Shown here: positions 1-5,200 of the stretch, piece by piece
Numbering within the stretch: position 1 is the first letter of the stretch
How the letters are laid out: every line of letters starts with the position of its first letter
Origin: Candidatus Bathyarchaeota archaeon
Lineage (GTDB): Archaea > Thermoproteota > Bathyarchaeia > TCS64
Direction of reading: 5' to 3'
Length of the DNA: 5,617 nucleotides
Assembly: GCA_014730055.1 (NCBI GenBank)
Contig: WJIV01000294.1
Location: forward strand, 1 to 5,617
Made by a program: the position numbers and the translations under genes
The notes under the pieces: generated by a model
The model's input: the letters and a program-made list of their open reading frames with translations, nothing else
Databases searched by the model: none
Told to the model about the DNA's origin: nothing

Positions 1-90
1 CTCAAAGGCATTCTCAACTGCCTCCAGGGTTGAACTCATATCTAGGACCTTTTCGACCTCATCTTGAGTCAGATAAAGTGTTTTTTCCAT
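1..90 (-). CDS. Ornithine cyclodeaminase / alanine dehydrogenase (mu-crystallin) family protein, N-terminal fragment
   Basis: Only the first 30 codons are present; the gene continues past the left edge. It starts with ATG at 90-88 and reads MEKTLYLTQDEVEKVLDM, followed by a helix with LEAVENAFE. A short strand (LYL), then a helix with xxEVxxxLDM, then an EAVExAF helix is the usual opening of the ornithine cyclodeaminase/mu-crystallin family. These are NAD(P)-dependent cytosolic enzymes acting on amino or imino acids (ornithine cyclodeaminase, archaeal alanine dehydrogenase, ketimine reductase and others). The fragment stops well before the Rossmann domain, so the substrate cannot be told. A TGATC at 98-94, three bases before the ATG, matches the end of the archaeal Shine-Dalgarno sequence. 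The gene is divergent from the genes at 333-883. The family call rests on an N-terminal pattern alone and is moderately secure. Confidence 0.7.
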   Translation of the reverse strand, partial: MEKTLYLTQDEVEKVLDMSSTLEAVENAFE

Positions 91-120
91 AATGATCAAA
101 TTGAATAATATCCTATGCTG

Positions 121-127
121 TTTTAAT
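121..127 (-). promoter_or_regulatory. Candidate TATA box for the cyclodeaminase-like gene
   Basis: ATTAAAA read on the minus strand, centred at 124. The usual archaeal spacing of about 26-27 bases would put transcription start near 98, leaving a leader of about 7 bases that carries the TGATC just before the ATG at 90. The region is so AT-rich that a match of this kind is weak evidence. Confidence 0.25.
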
Positions 128-207
128 CATTTCGAGAAAATTTTGAATAATCTCTAAATTAAGCGTTTGTTAATATTATCCAATGACTCTCTTTTGTTTA
201 ATTAGTT

Positions 208-226
208 AAGTTATATCTCATAACTT
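208..226. repeat. Perfect inverted repeat, AAGTTAT / ATAACTT, 5-base spacer
   Basis: Two 7-base arms, AAGTTAT (208-214) and ATAACTT (220-226), are exact reverse complements separated by ATCTC. The centre-to-centre distance of 12 bases suits a dimeric DNA-binding protein, as well as a small hairpin. The half-site AAGTTA recurs in the palindrome at 343-352. It lies between the divergent genes and far from either start codon. A role as an operator is inference. Confidence 0.4.
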
Positions 227-286
227 TGATACATTATTACCATATGGCTAAGAATTCATTAAGACTATTTATTCTATATTGACAAA

Positions 287-314
287 TATTAAAACAAACT
301 AACCCTTATTATAT
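287..314 (+). promoter_or_regulatory. Candidate promoter region for 333-883
   Basis: Two TATA-like elements sit here: TATTAAAA (287-294) and TTATTATAT (306-314). From the first, transcription would begin near 316-317, giving a short leader that includes AGGAAG (319-324) ahead of the ATG at 333. From the second it would begin close to 336, too late for that ATG but suitable for a leader to the TTG at 419. I cannot choose between them by eye. Confidence 0.3.
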
Positions 315-332
315 GCACAGGAAGATAATTAG

Positions 333-361
333 ATGATCAAGAAAGTTAACTTCCTTATCAT
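333..361. repeat. Imperfect dyad centred on GTTAAC
   Basis: The arms pair outward from 347/348. Five pairs form the perfect 10-bp palindrome AAGTTAACTT (343-352). One mismatch (342/353), three more pairs, a single bulged C at 338 and five more pairs (333-337 with 357-361) follow. That is 13 pairs in all. As RNA it would fold into a hairpin with a TTAA loop that includes the ATG at 333-335; as DNA it could be an operator. The core AGTTAACTT recurs at 5164-5172. Confidence 0.45.
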
Positions 362-422
362 AATCTCATCGATCCTTCCTGCGTCTTCTAGTTTACAAAC
401 AAATGGAAGTATAATAATTTGA
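333..422 (+). CDS. Possible 29-residue signal-peptide-like small ORF
   Basis: ATG at 333-335, TGA at 420-422. The peptide begins MIKKVNFLIIISSILPASS and ends NGSIII. Two early lysines followed by a hydrophobic stretch (residues 6-15) and small residues (ASSS) give the shape of a signal peptide or a single-pass microprotein. AGGAAG at 319-324 is a partial ribosome-binding site about eight bases upstream. Its stop overlaps the TTG start of the next gene (TTGA, 419-422), a typical translational-coupling layout. The start codon lies at the edge of the dyad 333-361. AT-rich DNA readily yields short ORFs rich in Ile, Leu and Lys, so this may be chance. It could also be a leader peptide or the remains of a secreted-protein gene. 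I do not recognise a family. Confidence 0.25.
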   Translation: MIKKVNFLIIISSILPASSSLQTNGSIII

Positions 423-883
423 ACATATCCCAACAAAATAACGGATATATCTTTGATGGAGAATTCTTTGTTTCTTTTCAGGAAGTTCAATGTTATAGAT
501 ACTTGAAGTTTCTAGGCATACCCAACAACAAGATGCATCATGAATATCGTGTAAGTAAAAACTGCTTTGATTTTTTCCCACTTAAGAGAATATTCTGGGA
601 ACATCACCCCATTAACAAAAAACTAGGAAAAGACATTTTTAAATATGGTAAAAAACGGCGTGCAATTCTAGATGAAAACGGTTACAGAAATATTCCACTA
701 GTCGTTTCTGACGTGATGTTCGAGGATATAACTGATATATGTATAAAGATGAGGGAAAATAATGTTGACTTTAGAAAGGGTAGGGTCCCCCGTAATGTCG
801 GTATTTACTATATTAGGGATTATGAAAAAGAGTACGAGAGATATTGTTTCAACGTGTTATGTGAAACACTTGTAGCAGACTAA
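419..883 (+). CDS. Uncharacterised protein with PD-(D/E)XK nuclease-like pattern
   Basis: A 154-residue protein from a TTG start; the frame is closed by TAG at 389-391 and no ATG or GTG lies between, so TTG at 419 is the first usable start. GGAAG at 405-409 is a weak ribosome-binding site. I do not recognise a named family. The order of elements resembles compact PD-(D/E)XK folds: a helix with E22 (FQEVQCYRYLKFLGI), a strand with D51 (CFDFFPL), a strand with E61 (IFWEHHPI) and a helix rich in K/R (K75-R81) leading to ILDENGYRNIPLVV. In some bacterial and phage nuclease-like proteins the corresponding stretch reads DF...iyWEH. By that reading D51 and E61 would bind metal, and H63 stands where many members have Lys. 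There is no signal peptide or membrane segment, and the acidic/basic C-terminal part (YEKEYERY) is helical. It is an orphan: no methyltransferase or mobile-element gene is adjacent. The gene is likely real; the nuclease assignment is inference. Confidence 0.7.
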   Translation: MNISQQNNGYIFDGEFFVSFQEVQCYRYLKFLGIPNNKMHHEYRVSKNCFDFFPLKRIFWEHHPINKKLGKDIFKYGKKRRAILDENGYRNIPLVVSDVMFEDITDICIKMRENNVDFRKGRVPRNVGIYYIRDYEKEYERYCFNVLCETLVAD

Positions 884-1641
884 GGAGTGAACCTCCCACC
901 ATCTGTAAAGACCCTCATTAATTCTGCATAAAGATAATCAAAACCCTCAGTTGTTGAGCTACTAACAGGTATAGGTGCAAAGTCAATACCCAGCCTGTTA
1001 ATTACTTCCATCATATCTTGGCTTATTACTCTATTCATACCTGTTAGTTTAGCGTCCACAGATTCTTCTAACATAAAAGGGTCCTCACTCCATCCTACAA
1101 TCTCTTCTACCTGGTCTTCTGATAAGAGATCTATTTTCGATATCACTTGAAATTGAGGTAGCAGAAACTTTGTGTTTATTGCAGACGCCAAAAACATGTT
1201 CATAACATAATTCAAGGGATCCCTACAAAATATCCCATCGAACAAGTAAATTATTCCCTTCTCAGCATTTGTCAGATCATGTGCAATCTGGGCTCCGATG
1301 TTACGAAAGGCGAACAACTCCATTTGCCCCGGCGTATCGACTATACAAATGTCCGGTGTAAAAGCCTCAATTTCCCTGCTCAACTCCTCCACTAACCCGG
1401 CCATCATATCATGAGCTAACATTAGTCCTCCATTTGGCCCAAGCCCATATTCCTCCATTAAATCTTCAACCTTGATATACTCTCTGACATCAACATTTGC
1501 CGCATATGGTAATATTATTGAACCAGGGTCAAGGTTTACTGCCATCACGTCCTCCCTGTGAAACTCAAGAAATCTCGTGAATGCAGATGTAAAGGTGCTC
1601 TTACCAGAACCAGCTGTCCCGATTACGAAGATTAAATTCAT
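880..1641 (-). CDS. GPN-loop GTPase (ATP/GTP-binding protein, XAB1/Gpn family)
   Basis: A complete 253-residue cytosolic GTPase of the family found in archaea (one copy, dimeric) and eukaryotes (Gpn1-3, linked to RNA polymerase II assembly and nuclear import). The archaeal role is unsettled. Motifs in order: P-loop GTAGSGKST (8-16); NLDPGS (36-41); the diagnostic Gly-Pro-Asn insertion in YGLGPNGG (65-72); DTPGQ of G3 (102-106); SKID (168-171) in the G4 place, where Asn is usual for NKxD; and SSSTTEGF (227-234) as G5. Length is normal for the family. The ATG at 1641-1639 overlaps the TGA of the inositol-phosphate synthase gene (ATGA, 1638-1641), and GTGA plus AAGGA at the 3' end of that gene can serve as the ribosome-binding site, so the two are probably translationally coupled. 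Its TAG (880-882) overlaps the TAA of the convergent gene. Confidence 0.95.
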   Translation of the reverse strand: MNLIFVIGTAGSGKSTFTSAFTRFLEFHREDVMAVNLDPGSIILPYAANVDVREYIKVEDLMEEYGLGPNGGLMLAHDMMAGLVEELSREIEAFTPDICIVDTPGQMELFAFRNIGAQIAHDLTNAEKGIIYLFDGIFCRDPLNYVMNMFLASAINTKFLLPQFQVISKIDLLSEDQVEEIVGWSEDPFMLEESVDAKLTGMNRVISQDMMEVINRLGIDFAPIPVSSSTTEGFDYLYAELMRVFTDGGRFTP

Positions 1642-2690
1642 ATTCCTTCACTTGTAAACTTCTTAAACTGTCTGTATGATTCTTCTAAACTCTGGCGTTT
1701 AGGTGGACGTTTGAATCCATATGTACATAATGGATCAACAGGGCCTGCTACACCTCTATTAAGAGCTATCTTCATCCCTCTTATGATGTCCAATAAGATT
1801 GAACCCGCGTTTGGTGCATCCTGGGTACTAAGCTTAACATCGATTATGAACTCTGCTCCAGTAAAGTATTTTCCCTTAAAATACAAGAAGCTATCCCGCC
1901 CATTTACTAGAAAGTCTACGAAATCGGCGGATCCTGATACCAGGTCAAATCTGTATGGTAAGACGCTCTTGACTGCCTCAGTTTTAATATGTCTCTTAAT
2001 CTCTCTCGTTTTTTCAAGAGTATTGATGGATTCTGAGCCACCACCAACATCCAATTGATAACTTTCATCGATACGTACGCCCCTCTCATCCATGAATTCA
2101 AGCAAACCCATATGTAATGCCGTAGCTCCCATTTGACTCATCAAGTCGTCTCCAGCTAAAGGTAATCCTTTCTTTTTGAAATCTGAAGATAGGGCTAGAT
2201 TATTAACGATCCCAGAGGGGGTGGCATTAATAAACCCACAACCTGCCTTTATACAAGCCTCCGCATACATATGACTAGCCTTATCAGATCCACCAGATAT
2301 TAAATTAACAAGAAGGTCTGCTTTCTTATCCTCAAGAACCTGAGCTACGTCAACAGGCTCTTTGTCAGCCTTCACTAGTTTTGTCATACTCTCCTCTTGA
2401 ACTTTATCTGGGCTGGGACCCATCATAACGTCTACACTGAGATGATCGACCTCAATACGCTTTTGTACCTTGTTCGGCTCTGAGAATATTGCAGTAGCTA
2501 GATCTTTACCAATTTTATTTTTATCTATATCGAAAGCAGCTACGACACTTACATCCTTAACAGAGTATGGGCCTATTTTATCATGTAATAGCCCAACTTG
2601 CTTATCCGACCTGGAGTAATATTCAATACCCTGTACAAGTGCAGAGCAACAGTTACCGACACCGGCAATCGCAATTTTAATATCATTCAA
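1638..2690 (-). CDS. Myo-inositol-1-phosphate synthase family protein
   Basis: A 350-residue NAD-dependent synthase homologue. The canonical reaction turns glucose 6-phosphate into L-myo-inositol 1-phosphate, used in archaea for archaetidylinositol-type lipids and, in some, for inositol-based solutes. Visible motifs: the N-terminal Rossmann loop GVGNCCSALVQG (10-21), VAAFDID (50-56), VNLISGGSDKASHMYAE (128-144), INATPSGIVNN (154-164), GDDLMSQMGAT (180-190), YQLDVGGGSESIN (211-223), IKTEAV (235-240) and the C-terminal STQDAPNAGSILLD (288-301) plus GVAGPVDP (313-320). Layout and length match the short bacterial/archaeal forms. Odd points: Met184 sits where mycobacterial-type enzymes have Lys in GDDIKSQ, and Asp214 and Gly218 replace Asn in QLNVGGN. 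A different substrate or a separate subfamily is therefore possible. The TTG start is supported by AGGTGA six bases upstream. The gene follows rimI after 59 nt and overlaps the GPN GTPase gene. Confidence 0.87.
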   Translation of the reverse strand: MNDIKIAIAGVGNCCSALVQGIEYYSRSDKQVGLLHDKIGPYSVKDVSVVAAFDIDKNKIGKDLATAIFSEPNKVQKRIEVDHLSVDVMMGPSPDKVQEESMTKLVKADKEPVDVAQVLEDKKADLLVNLISGGSDKASHMYAEACIKAGCGFINATPSGIVNNLALSSDFKKKGLPLAGDDLMSQMGATALHMGLLEFMDERGVRIDESYQLDVGGGSESINTLEKTREIKRHIKTEAVKSVLPYRFDLVSGSADFVDFLVNGRDSFLYFKGKYFTGAEFIIDVKLSTQDAPNAGSILLDIIRGMKIALNRGVAGPVDPLCTYGFKRPPKRQSLEESYRQFKKFTSEGI

Positions 2691-2702
2691 CTTTATTCAC
2701 CT
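2691..2702 (-). promoter_or_regulatory. Shine-Dalgarno AGGTGA deciding a TTG start
   Basis: AGGTGA at 2702-2697, then ATAAAG, then TTG at 2690. This is a six-base match to the archaeal anti-Shine-Dalgarno sequence at good spacing. The protein from this TTG (MNDIKIAIAGVGN) begins directly at the first Rossmann strand, as family members do. An ATG five bases further in is out of frame. Confidence 0.8.
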
Positions 2703-2734
2703 GGAACTCTAGATTATTATAGAGTTGTTATAGG

Positions 2735-2740
2735 ATTATA
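2735..2740 (-). promoter_or_regulatory. Possible internal promoter before the inositol-phosphate synthase gene
   Basis: The 59-base gap between rimI and the next gene holds TATAAT (2740-2735) and TATAATAA (about 2720-2713) on the minus strand. The first would give a start near 2711 and a 20-base leader that includes the Shine-Dalgarno sequence. The second would place the start at about 2690, the TTG itself. No T-run terminator is visible on the transcript strand, so read-through from upstream is also likely. Confidence 0.3.
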
Positions 2741-2749
2741 GCTATTTTC

Positions 2750-3208
2750 TCATTTTTCAGCAAGTTTCTTCTCCATAATGAAAGCATCCTCATTACCGTA
2801 GTAGTTTTTTACTCTTCTTACATAATTGTATCCTCGATTTCTATACAGTTTTTGGGCTTTCAAATTCGAATCACGCACTTCCAGGTATGAGAGAGTACAA
2901 CCCTTCTCTAGGAAACGATTCTCCATCTCATCCATCAACATCGTACCAATACCTTGATTCCTGTATTGTTTTTTCACGGCTACATTCAGTAAATGCCCCT
3001 TTTTTTCCCCTTTTTTTCGGATTTCAACTTCACCTACTGAATAACCAACGATCTCCTCAGCTTCTATAGCAACTATGAATAGGTCCTCAGACACTTTTGA
3101 CATTAATTTGAAAAAGCTCCGGCTCCATGGCTTTTCGTACGTTTTTTCCTCTATATTATGTACGAGGTCAAGCTCTTCCTCTCTAACCTCTCTTATATTT
3201 ACATTCAC
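2750..3208 (-). CDS. rimI: RimI-type GNAT N-terminal acetyltransferase
   Basis: A 152-residue GNAT-fold enzyme of the RimI/Ard1-like archaeal type, which acetylates protein N-termini using acetyl-CoA in the cytosol. Seen: the opening strand and helix (VNIREVREEELDLVHNIEE), the family's YEKPWS (24-29), a beta-4/alpha-3 acetyl-CoA site VAVKKQYRNQGIGTMLM (76-92, with RNQGIG at 83-88), LEVRDSN (109-115), KLYRNRGY (120-127) and the closing YYGNEDAFIMEKKL (136-149). The start chosen is GTG at 3208-3206. It overlaps the glycosyltransferase TGA as GTGA and has GTGATC (3219-3214) five bases upstream. An in-frame ATG at 3316 would add 36 residues that lie wholly over the glycosyltransferase's C-terminus and match no GNAT region. 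A slip-prone A7G4 tandem repeat encodes the KKGEKKG loop (65-71). Confidence 0.93.
   Translation of the reverse strand: MNVNIREVREEELDLVHNIEEKTYEKPWSRSFFKLMSKVSEDLFIVAIEAEEIVGYSVGEVEIRKKGEKKGHLLNVAVKKQYRNQGIGTMLMDEMENRFLEKGCTLSYLEVRDSNLKAQKLYRNRGYNYVRRVKNYYGNEDAFIMEKKLAEK
2996..3017. repeat. Two tandem copies of CCCCTTTTTTT (A7G4 on the coding strand)
   Basis: An 11-base unit is repeated exactly twice inside rimI. On the coding strand it reads A7G4-A7G4 and encodes Lys-Lys-Gly-Glu-Lys-Lys-Gly. Eleven is not a multiple of three, so gain or loss of a unit, or of one base in a run, would break the gene. Confidence 0.9.
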
Positions 3209-4245
3209 TTCATGATCACTTTTCTGCTTAGTGATTTGAATAGCTGATATACCCCTCCAAATGTGAAGGCAAGGCCTCTTAAAATGTCCAATGGTGGATA
3301 TAGGATTATTTTCCAAAATTTTCTCGATTTAATGCTGACAGGTATGTAATAGATTGAAAATACAGCGTAGAATAACCCGAAGGAACCCGATGCTAAATTT
3401 ATCGGCAAAGGATGATCGATTTTTAACCCCAAATAAACAAGAAAAAGAAACACGGATAGAAATGCCACAGAAAAAATCAGGAAAGTAGAGAACCAGTGAG
3501 CGAGAATACTTGCCCTTTTATTAACAAATAATAAAGTTCCACCCCTACCATAGTTAAAATGCTGTTTAAGCAAACCCGCTAACGTTGTCCTATGTTGATG
3601 ACGCACACGAACTCTAGGATCAAGAACAATTCTAAAACCCTTGAAACCCATCTCCTCAACAGGCTGAAGGTCATCAAAACCATAATTAATATTCTCATCA
3701 AAAAATTGAATCCGAGCTAGAGCCGATCGTCTAAACGCCATATTTGCCCCAGCTGGAAACTGCATAAGCTCTAATTCAGTAGTCTCAATTCTAACCCTGA
3801 AACCCGGAGTAACCTGGAAGAAGGTCTCATCCATATAATTACTAAGTGGATTTCTCTTATCATAGCCCTCCATCGTACCTCCTACGAAGCCAACGTTCTG
3901 GTCAGTAAAGTTTAATGCTATTCTTTTCGCCCAGTTTTGCGGAACGACGCAGTCACCATCTGTATATGCAATAATATCCCCATTACTATACTTGATACCT
4001 GTATTTCTTGCACCGTTGAGACCTTTACCTTCCTGCTCAATCAGTTTTACAGGATACTGTGAAATTATCTCTAGAGTTTCATCTGTGCTTCTCCCATCGA
4101 CGAAAATTATCTCTAGTTTGTCCTCAGGATAATCTAGTTCTAATAATGATTCTACAGTATCCCGAACGGTCCTGGCCATATTCTTAACTGGAACTATTAT
4201 GCTCAGTTTTGGAGTTTCTGTGGCCTGAACCATGTTTATTTTCAT
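3205..4245 (-). CDS. Family 2 glycosyltransferase with C-terminal membrane segments
   Basis: A 346-residue GT-A-fold glycosyltransferase anchored in the membrane, expected to use a nucleotide- or dolichyl-phosphate-activated sugar on the cytoplasmic face to build a surface glycan or glycolipid. Seen: LSIIVPVKN (14-22); FVDGRSTDET (48-57); GLNGARNTGI (75-84); the metal-binding TDGD (95-98); FPAGANMAFRRSAL (163-176), a GT2 acceptor-side motif; GFDDLQ (189-194) as the probable catalytic acidic pair; then HQHRTT with HFNYGRGG (216-236). Hydrophobic stretches follow at about 247-274, 283-304 and 311-337, giving two or three membrane passes. The sugar cannot be told. ATG at 4245 is used; a second ATG four codons in is equally possible, and neither has a clear ribosome-binding site. 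It begins 12 nt after the pyruvyl transferase gene and ends in a GTGA overlap with rimI. Confidence 0.92.
   Translation of the reverse strand: MKINMVQATETPKLSIIVPVKNMARTVRDTVESLLELDYPEDKLEIIFVDGRSTDETLEIISQYPVKLIEQEGKGLNGARNTGIKYSNGDIIAYTDGDCVVPQNWAKRIALNFTDQNVGFVGGTMEGYDKRNPLSNYMDETFFQVTPGFRVRIETTELELMQFPAGANMAFRRSALARIQFFDENINYGFDDLQPVEEMGFKGFRIVLDPRVRVRHQHRTTLAGLLKQHFNYGRGGTLLFVNKRASILAHWFSTFLIFSVAFLSVFLFLVYLGLKIDHPLPINLASGSFGLFYAVFSIYYIPVSIKSRKFWKIILYPPLDILRGLAFTFGGVYQLFKSLSRKVIMK
3209..3219 (-). promoter_or_regulatory. Shine-Dalgarno GTGATC deciding the rimI GTG start
   Basis: GTGATC at 3219-3214 followed by ATGAA and then GTG at 3208. It matches the 3' part of the archaeal Shine-Dalgarno sequence (GGTGATC) and sits in the last codons of the glycosyltransferase gene. 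This fixes the short form of RimI and suggests re-initiation after the upstream stop. Confidence 0.75.
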
Positions 4246-4257
4246 GTTATTCAGAAT

Positions 4258-5148
4258 TTAAAATTCACGAATGCTCAAATTTTCATATCTTACATGAGGC
4301 TTAAGACTGTACTCCCATACTCCAAAGTTTTTATGGTATCTATTAGGATATAGCCTACATTTTTTACTGAAAATTTTTGACAGAATTGCGACATGAAGTC
4401 TGTCAGTATAAACCTCCCTTGCGTTTTCAACTAGTGAAATAAAATCCTCAAACTTTTTCAAGGTTGATACATCTTTCACCAAAGGATTCTCACACCTATT
4501 GATTACCTTTTTTTTAATTTCTTTTGAGACCACGGATTCTCTATCCTTTCTGAAAGAAATTAATTCATAGTCTTCTTCTATAGGCTCAAAGTATTCTTCT
4601 AGGTCTTTCTTTTTCAGATATAAAGCAGTGTCGTGACTCAACTTGATATCAACATTTTTTGATATAGATAAATCCTTTAGGTGTTTCTGGCTATAACTCT
4701 CCCTACAAAAAAGAGTTATATTATCATTTACTCCAAAAATTTTCTCCAAGTTTGCTTTTTTAAAAAGGTAACTCTGGGGAGCAACAACGACAGGTAGATC
4801 AGTTCTACTTGCTATTTGGTGGAATAAAACGGGTCCATACCATATGTGATTCATATATCCACCTCCCTCAAACATTATCATATCTGTATCTTTAGGGATA
4901 TTCAAAAGTCCAAAACCTCTTGAACTGCCGATTTTCCATAATCCTATGTTTATGAGATACTTTATTCCTAAACCTATGTTTTTTTTGTATTCTTTCTCAA
5001 GATTCAAAGAAGAATAGCTTATGTTTTTCTCTCTTAACTTTTTGATCATTCCCATATGGATCAGTGTATCTCCATGGTTTCCTCCTGGTGTAACTGTCAT
5101 GAATTTTTTTGACCTATTACTATCAAGGAATTCAACGAAAGGATCCAT
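4258..5148 (-). CDS. Polysaccharide pyruvyl transferase family protein
   Basis: A 296-residue soluble protein of the polysaccharide pyruvyl transferase family (PF04230 type; CsaB and WcaK-like members). Members transfer pyruvate from phosphoenolpyruvate to a sugar as a ketal, or act as related GT-B-like transferases on surface glycans. Seen, counting from ATG at 5148: PGGNHGDTL (21-29), the usual GG(N/D)xGD entry motif; MFEGGGYMNHIW (92-103); VVVAPQSYLF (121-130); TLFCRESYS (145-153); LSHDTALYL (170-178); and YTDRLHVAILSKIF (247-260), the family's conserved (S/T)xRxH site. Length is normal. A TTG two codons upstream (5154) is in frame, but the ATG lies about 27 bases from a TATA-like box (5171-5179), fitting a leaderless transcript. 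It heads the minus-strand cluster. The exact sugar acceptor and the pyruvylation activity itself are not shown by the sequence. Confidence 0.88.
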   Translation of the reverse strand: MDPFVEFLDSNRSKKFMTVTPGGNHGDTLIHMGMIKKLREKNISYSSLNLEKEYKKNIGLGIKYLINIGLWKIGSSRGFGLLNIPKDTDMIMFEGGGYMNHIWYGPVLFHQIASRTDLPVVVAPQSYLFKKANLEKIFGVNDNITLFCRESYSQKHLKDLSISKNVDIKLSHDTALYLKKKDLEEYFEPIEEDYELISFRKDRESVVSKEIKKKVINRCENPLVKDVSTLKKFEDFISLVENAREVYTDRLHVAILSKIFSKKCRLYPNRYHKNFGVWEYSLKPHVRYENLSIREF

Positions 5149-5200
5149 GAACAAATGTTATACAGTTAACTTATTTATTGATGTTTAAATCTCATTCTGA
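5149..5200. promoter_or_regulatory. Compact divergent promoter region
   Basis: Only 52 bases separate the two divergent genes. TTATTTATT (5171-5179; AATAAATAA on the other strand) is centred about 27 bases from the ATG at 5148 and about 26 from the GTG at 5201, so it could serve both directions with leaderless mRNAs. A second box, TTTAAAT (5184-5190), would place a plus-strand start near 5213, at an alternative TTG. AGTTAACTT (5164-5172) overlaps the first box. Confidence 0.5.
5164..5172. promoter_or_regulatory. GTTAAC-centred near-palindrome, possible operator
   Basis: AGTTAACTT, matching nine bases of the perfect palindrome AAGTTAACTT at 343-352. It lies between the TATA-like box and the start of the pyruvyl transferase gene, where a bound protein could block transcription. 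GTTAAC was found only at these two intergenic places in the window when scanned by eye. Confidence 0.35.

Larger units (their letters stand above)
91..332. other. AT-rich divergent intergenic region
   Basis: This stretch separates two divergent genes and is clearly richer in A+T than the flanking coding DNA. I find no convincing gene in it. It holds several TATA-like stretches: TTTTAAT at 121-127, which reads ATTAAAA on the minus strand and is suitably placed for the cyclodeaminase-like gene, and TATTAAAA at 287-294 and TTATTATAT at 306-314 for the plus strand. It also holds a perfect 7-bp inverted repeat at 208-226. No tRNA-like cloverleaf or repeat array was seen. Confidence 0.6.

Noticed and set aside
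101..151. Direct repeat TTGAATAAT at 101-109 and 143-151, 42 bases apart
   Set aside because: Nine AT-rich bases repeating within an AT-rich intergenic region is readily chance. The spacing of about four helical turns is suggestive but nothing else supports it.
393..581. Minus-strand ORF of 62 codons over the start of the nuclease-like gene
   Set aside because: Antisense to the better-supported 419-883 gene. Its His/Cys-rich stretch arises from the complement of that coding sequence and has no regular zinc-site spacing.
1711..2058. Plus-strand ORF of 115 codons inside the inositol-phosphate synthase gene
   Set aside because: It is antisense to a well-conserved gene, has no recognisable protein pattern, and looks like a shadow of the coding frame.
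1916..2101. Minus-strand ORF of 61 codons in another frame of the inositol-phosphate synthase gene
   Set aside because: Overlaps the conserved frame completely and shows no family-like features.
2887..3069. Plus-strand ORF of 60 codons within rimI
   Set aside because: Antisense to a conserved GNAT domain. The Phe/Pro-rich run is just the complement of the A7G4 repeat.
3209..3316. A longer RimI starting at an in-frame ATG at 3316
   Set aside because: The extra 36 residues overlap the glycosyltransferase gene, match no GNAT element, and the GTG at 3208 has both a GTGATC ribosome-binding site and a GTGA overlap.
5149..5154. TTG start two codons upstream for the pyruvyl transferase family gene
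   Set aside because: ATG at 5148 is the stronger codon and fits the spacing to the TATA-like box. The TTG cannot be excluded but adds only two residues.
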